Below the pieces are notes generated by a model, which saw only the letters and a list, made by a program, of their open reading frames with translations, was not told the DNA's origin and searched no databases. This document shows positions 52,817 through 53,717 of a DNA stretch of 53,717 nucleotides, piece by piece; the first letter of the stretch is position 1; every line of letters begins with the position of its first letter. The DNA is from Terriglobia bacterium. GTDB lineage: Bacteria > Acidobacteriota > Terriglobia > Bryobacterales > Bryobacteraceae. The position numbers were made by a program, and so were the translations under genes. The DNA is taken from positions 1 to 53,717 of the forward strand of contig JANYDS010000006.1 of NCBI GenBank assembly GCA_025363475.1, given 5' to 3'.

Positions 52817-53717
52817 ATGCGCGAAACCATTCCCATCGCCCCCGGCATTGGTGTAGTTCAGGTTGACACTGCGGGCCACATAACGCAGGTAAACCGGAGC
52901 TGGTGCGAAATGCTCGGTTACAGCGCTGCCGAATTTTTACACCTGACCCTCGCAGACATTACGGACCCGGCAACTCCGGCGCTGACGCTGGAATCCCTTC
53001 GCCAGCTGGCGGAAGGGGGGCCTGATTACGTCATCGAAAACTGCTACCGCCGCAAGGACGGTTCGCCGCTTTTGGCCAACACCAGCGTCAACGCGCACCG
53101 TGGTTCCGGCGGTGAATATCTGGGGCTGGTGGCGGTGGTCATCGACATTACAGAGCGCAAGCGGACAGAAGCTCTGGTGACGTGTCAGCGGCGGGCCTTC
53201 GAAATGGTGGCGTCGGGATCGCCGCTGCCGAAGGTACTGGAATTTCTGGCAACAGCGGCAGAGCGCCAGTCCCATGCAGGGGCGATGGTTGCCATTCATC
53301 TTCTGGACGAAACGGAGTCGCGCTTTGAGCAGGCGTTCGCACCGGGTTTGCCCCGAACCTATATTCTGGCCGCCGGGGGAATGGATATCAGTTCAGGCGC
53401 CACTCCGTTCTGTATGGCGGTCTCGAGGCGTCAGCGGGTGGTCGTCGCGGACCTGGTCAACAGCGGGGAATTTCCTGAGTTCGCTTTGTTCGCGTTGCCG
53501 CTGGGAATTCGTGCGGGCTGGGCCTCACCCATTTTGGGTTCGACAGGCAAGGTTCTGGGCACGGTTGCGAACTACTATCGCGAGGCGCGCGAACCGCGCC
53601 AGGAAGACGATGCTTTAGGGGAAATCGTCACCCGCACCGCCGCCATGATCATCGAGCGCAAACAAGCGGAAGAGACGCTCCGCCAAACCGAAAACCACTA
53701 TCGCACCATGTTTGAAG
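52817..53717 (+). CDS. PAS-GAF sensor protein (probably histidine kinase), 3' end missing
   Basis: The frame is open to the window end (300 residues visible). A PAS domain covers about residues 1-115 (VVQVDTAGHITQVNRSWCEM, LGYSAAEFL, VVIDITERKRTEA as PAC end), then a GAF-like domain (about residues 125-280; MVAIHLLDETESRFEQAFAP, VLGTVANYYREARE), then the start of a second PAS (RQTENHYRTMF). The order PAS-GAF-PAS and the repeated ERK linker are typical of multi-domain histidine kinases or diguanylate cyclases. The output domain lies beyond the window, so the type is open. No signal peptide or membrane segment is visible. Confidence 0.85.
   Translation, partial: MRETIPIAPGIGVVQVDTAGHITQVNRSWCEMLGYSAAEFLHLTLADITDPATPALTLESLRQLAEGGPDYVIENCYRRKDGSPLLANTSVNAHRGSGGEYLGLVAVVIDITERKRTEALVTCQRRAFEMVASGSPLPKVLEFLATAAERQSHAGAMVAIHLLDETESRFEQAFAPGLPRTYILAAGGMDISSGATPFCMAVSRRQRVVVADLVNSGEFPEFALFALPLGIRAGWASPILGSTGKVLGTVANYYREAREPRQEDDALGEIVTRTAAMIIERKQAEETLRQTENHYRTMFE

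Overview
The window looks like chromosomal DNA of an acidobacterium, most likely of the Solibacter/Bryobacter group. This is inferred from GC-rich genes, many small secreted proteins and hydrolases of types abundant in that group, decayed sigma-like and CHAT-type genes, and gene content that fits no common model phylum. No rRNA, tRNA, CRISPR array, phage module or intact insertion sequence was recognised.

Layout. 1-7.9 kb: the 3' part of an acyl-CoA carboxylase carboxyltransferase, a cloverleaf repeat beside a broken Spy-like gene, two secreted proteins, a minus-strand operon (TPP enzyme, SDR, alpha/beta hydrolase) and a glycine-zipper protein. 7.9-9.8 kb: a decay zone with two head-to-head pseudogenes (TPR-CHAT remnant; sigma-like membrane protein). 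9.8-14 kb: a TonB-dependent receptor and a GMC dehydrogenase with its gamma subunit. 14.1-20.9 kb: a nine-gene cytochrome c maturation (System I) operon, ccmE-F-H, a zinc-ribbon membrane protein, a carboxypeptidase-regulatory-like membrane protein, then ccmA-B-C-D. 20.9-34.9 kb: an MFS pump, a FecR-like Ala/Gly-repeat protein, SixA, Ppx/GppA, PgeF, a DksA/TraR protein, a molybdopterin oxidoreductase and several secreted hydrolases and peptidases.

35.1-36.2 kb holds the most interesting gene: a Tat-exported, thioredoxin-fold protein whose single in-frame TGA lies exactly where the first redox cysteine should be (W-TGA-G-C). The frame continues for 212 more codons to a normal stop. Directly after the TGA is a hairpin with bacterial SECIS geometry. 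I read it as a probable selenoprotein.

36-53.7 kb: a frameshifted CoA-transferase, a SelL-like peroxiredoxin, an XRE-cupin regulator, an ECF sigma factor, an ftsY-ribD-ribE operon, a five-gene minus-strand operon (mazG, GNAT, N-succinylamino-acid racemase/OSBS-like enolase, MFS, SDR), a DUF1844-MBL-ribF operon, a truncated protein kinase next to a possible transposase scrap, an aldolase, clpX and the start of a PAS/GAF sensor protein.

Three themes recur: redox and cytochrome maturation at the cell envelope, flavin supply (ribD, ribE, ribF) alongside several flavin or molybdenum enzymes, and gene decay associated with small structured repeats.
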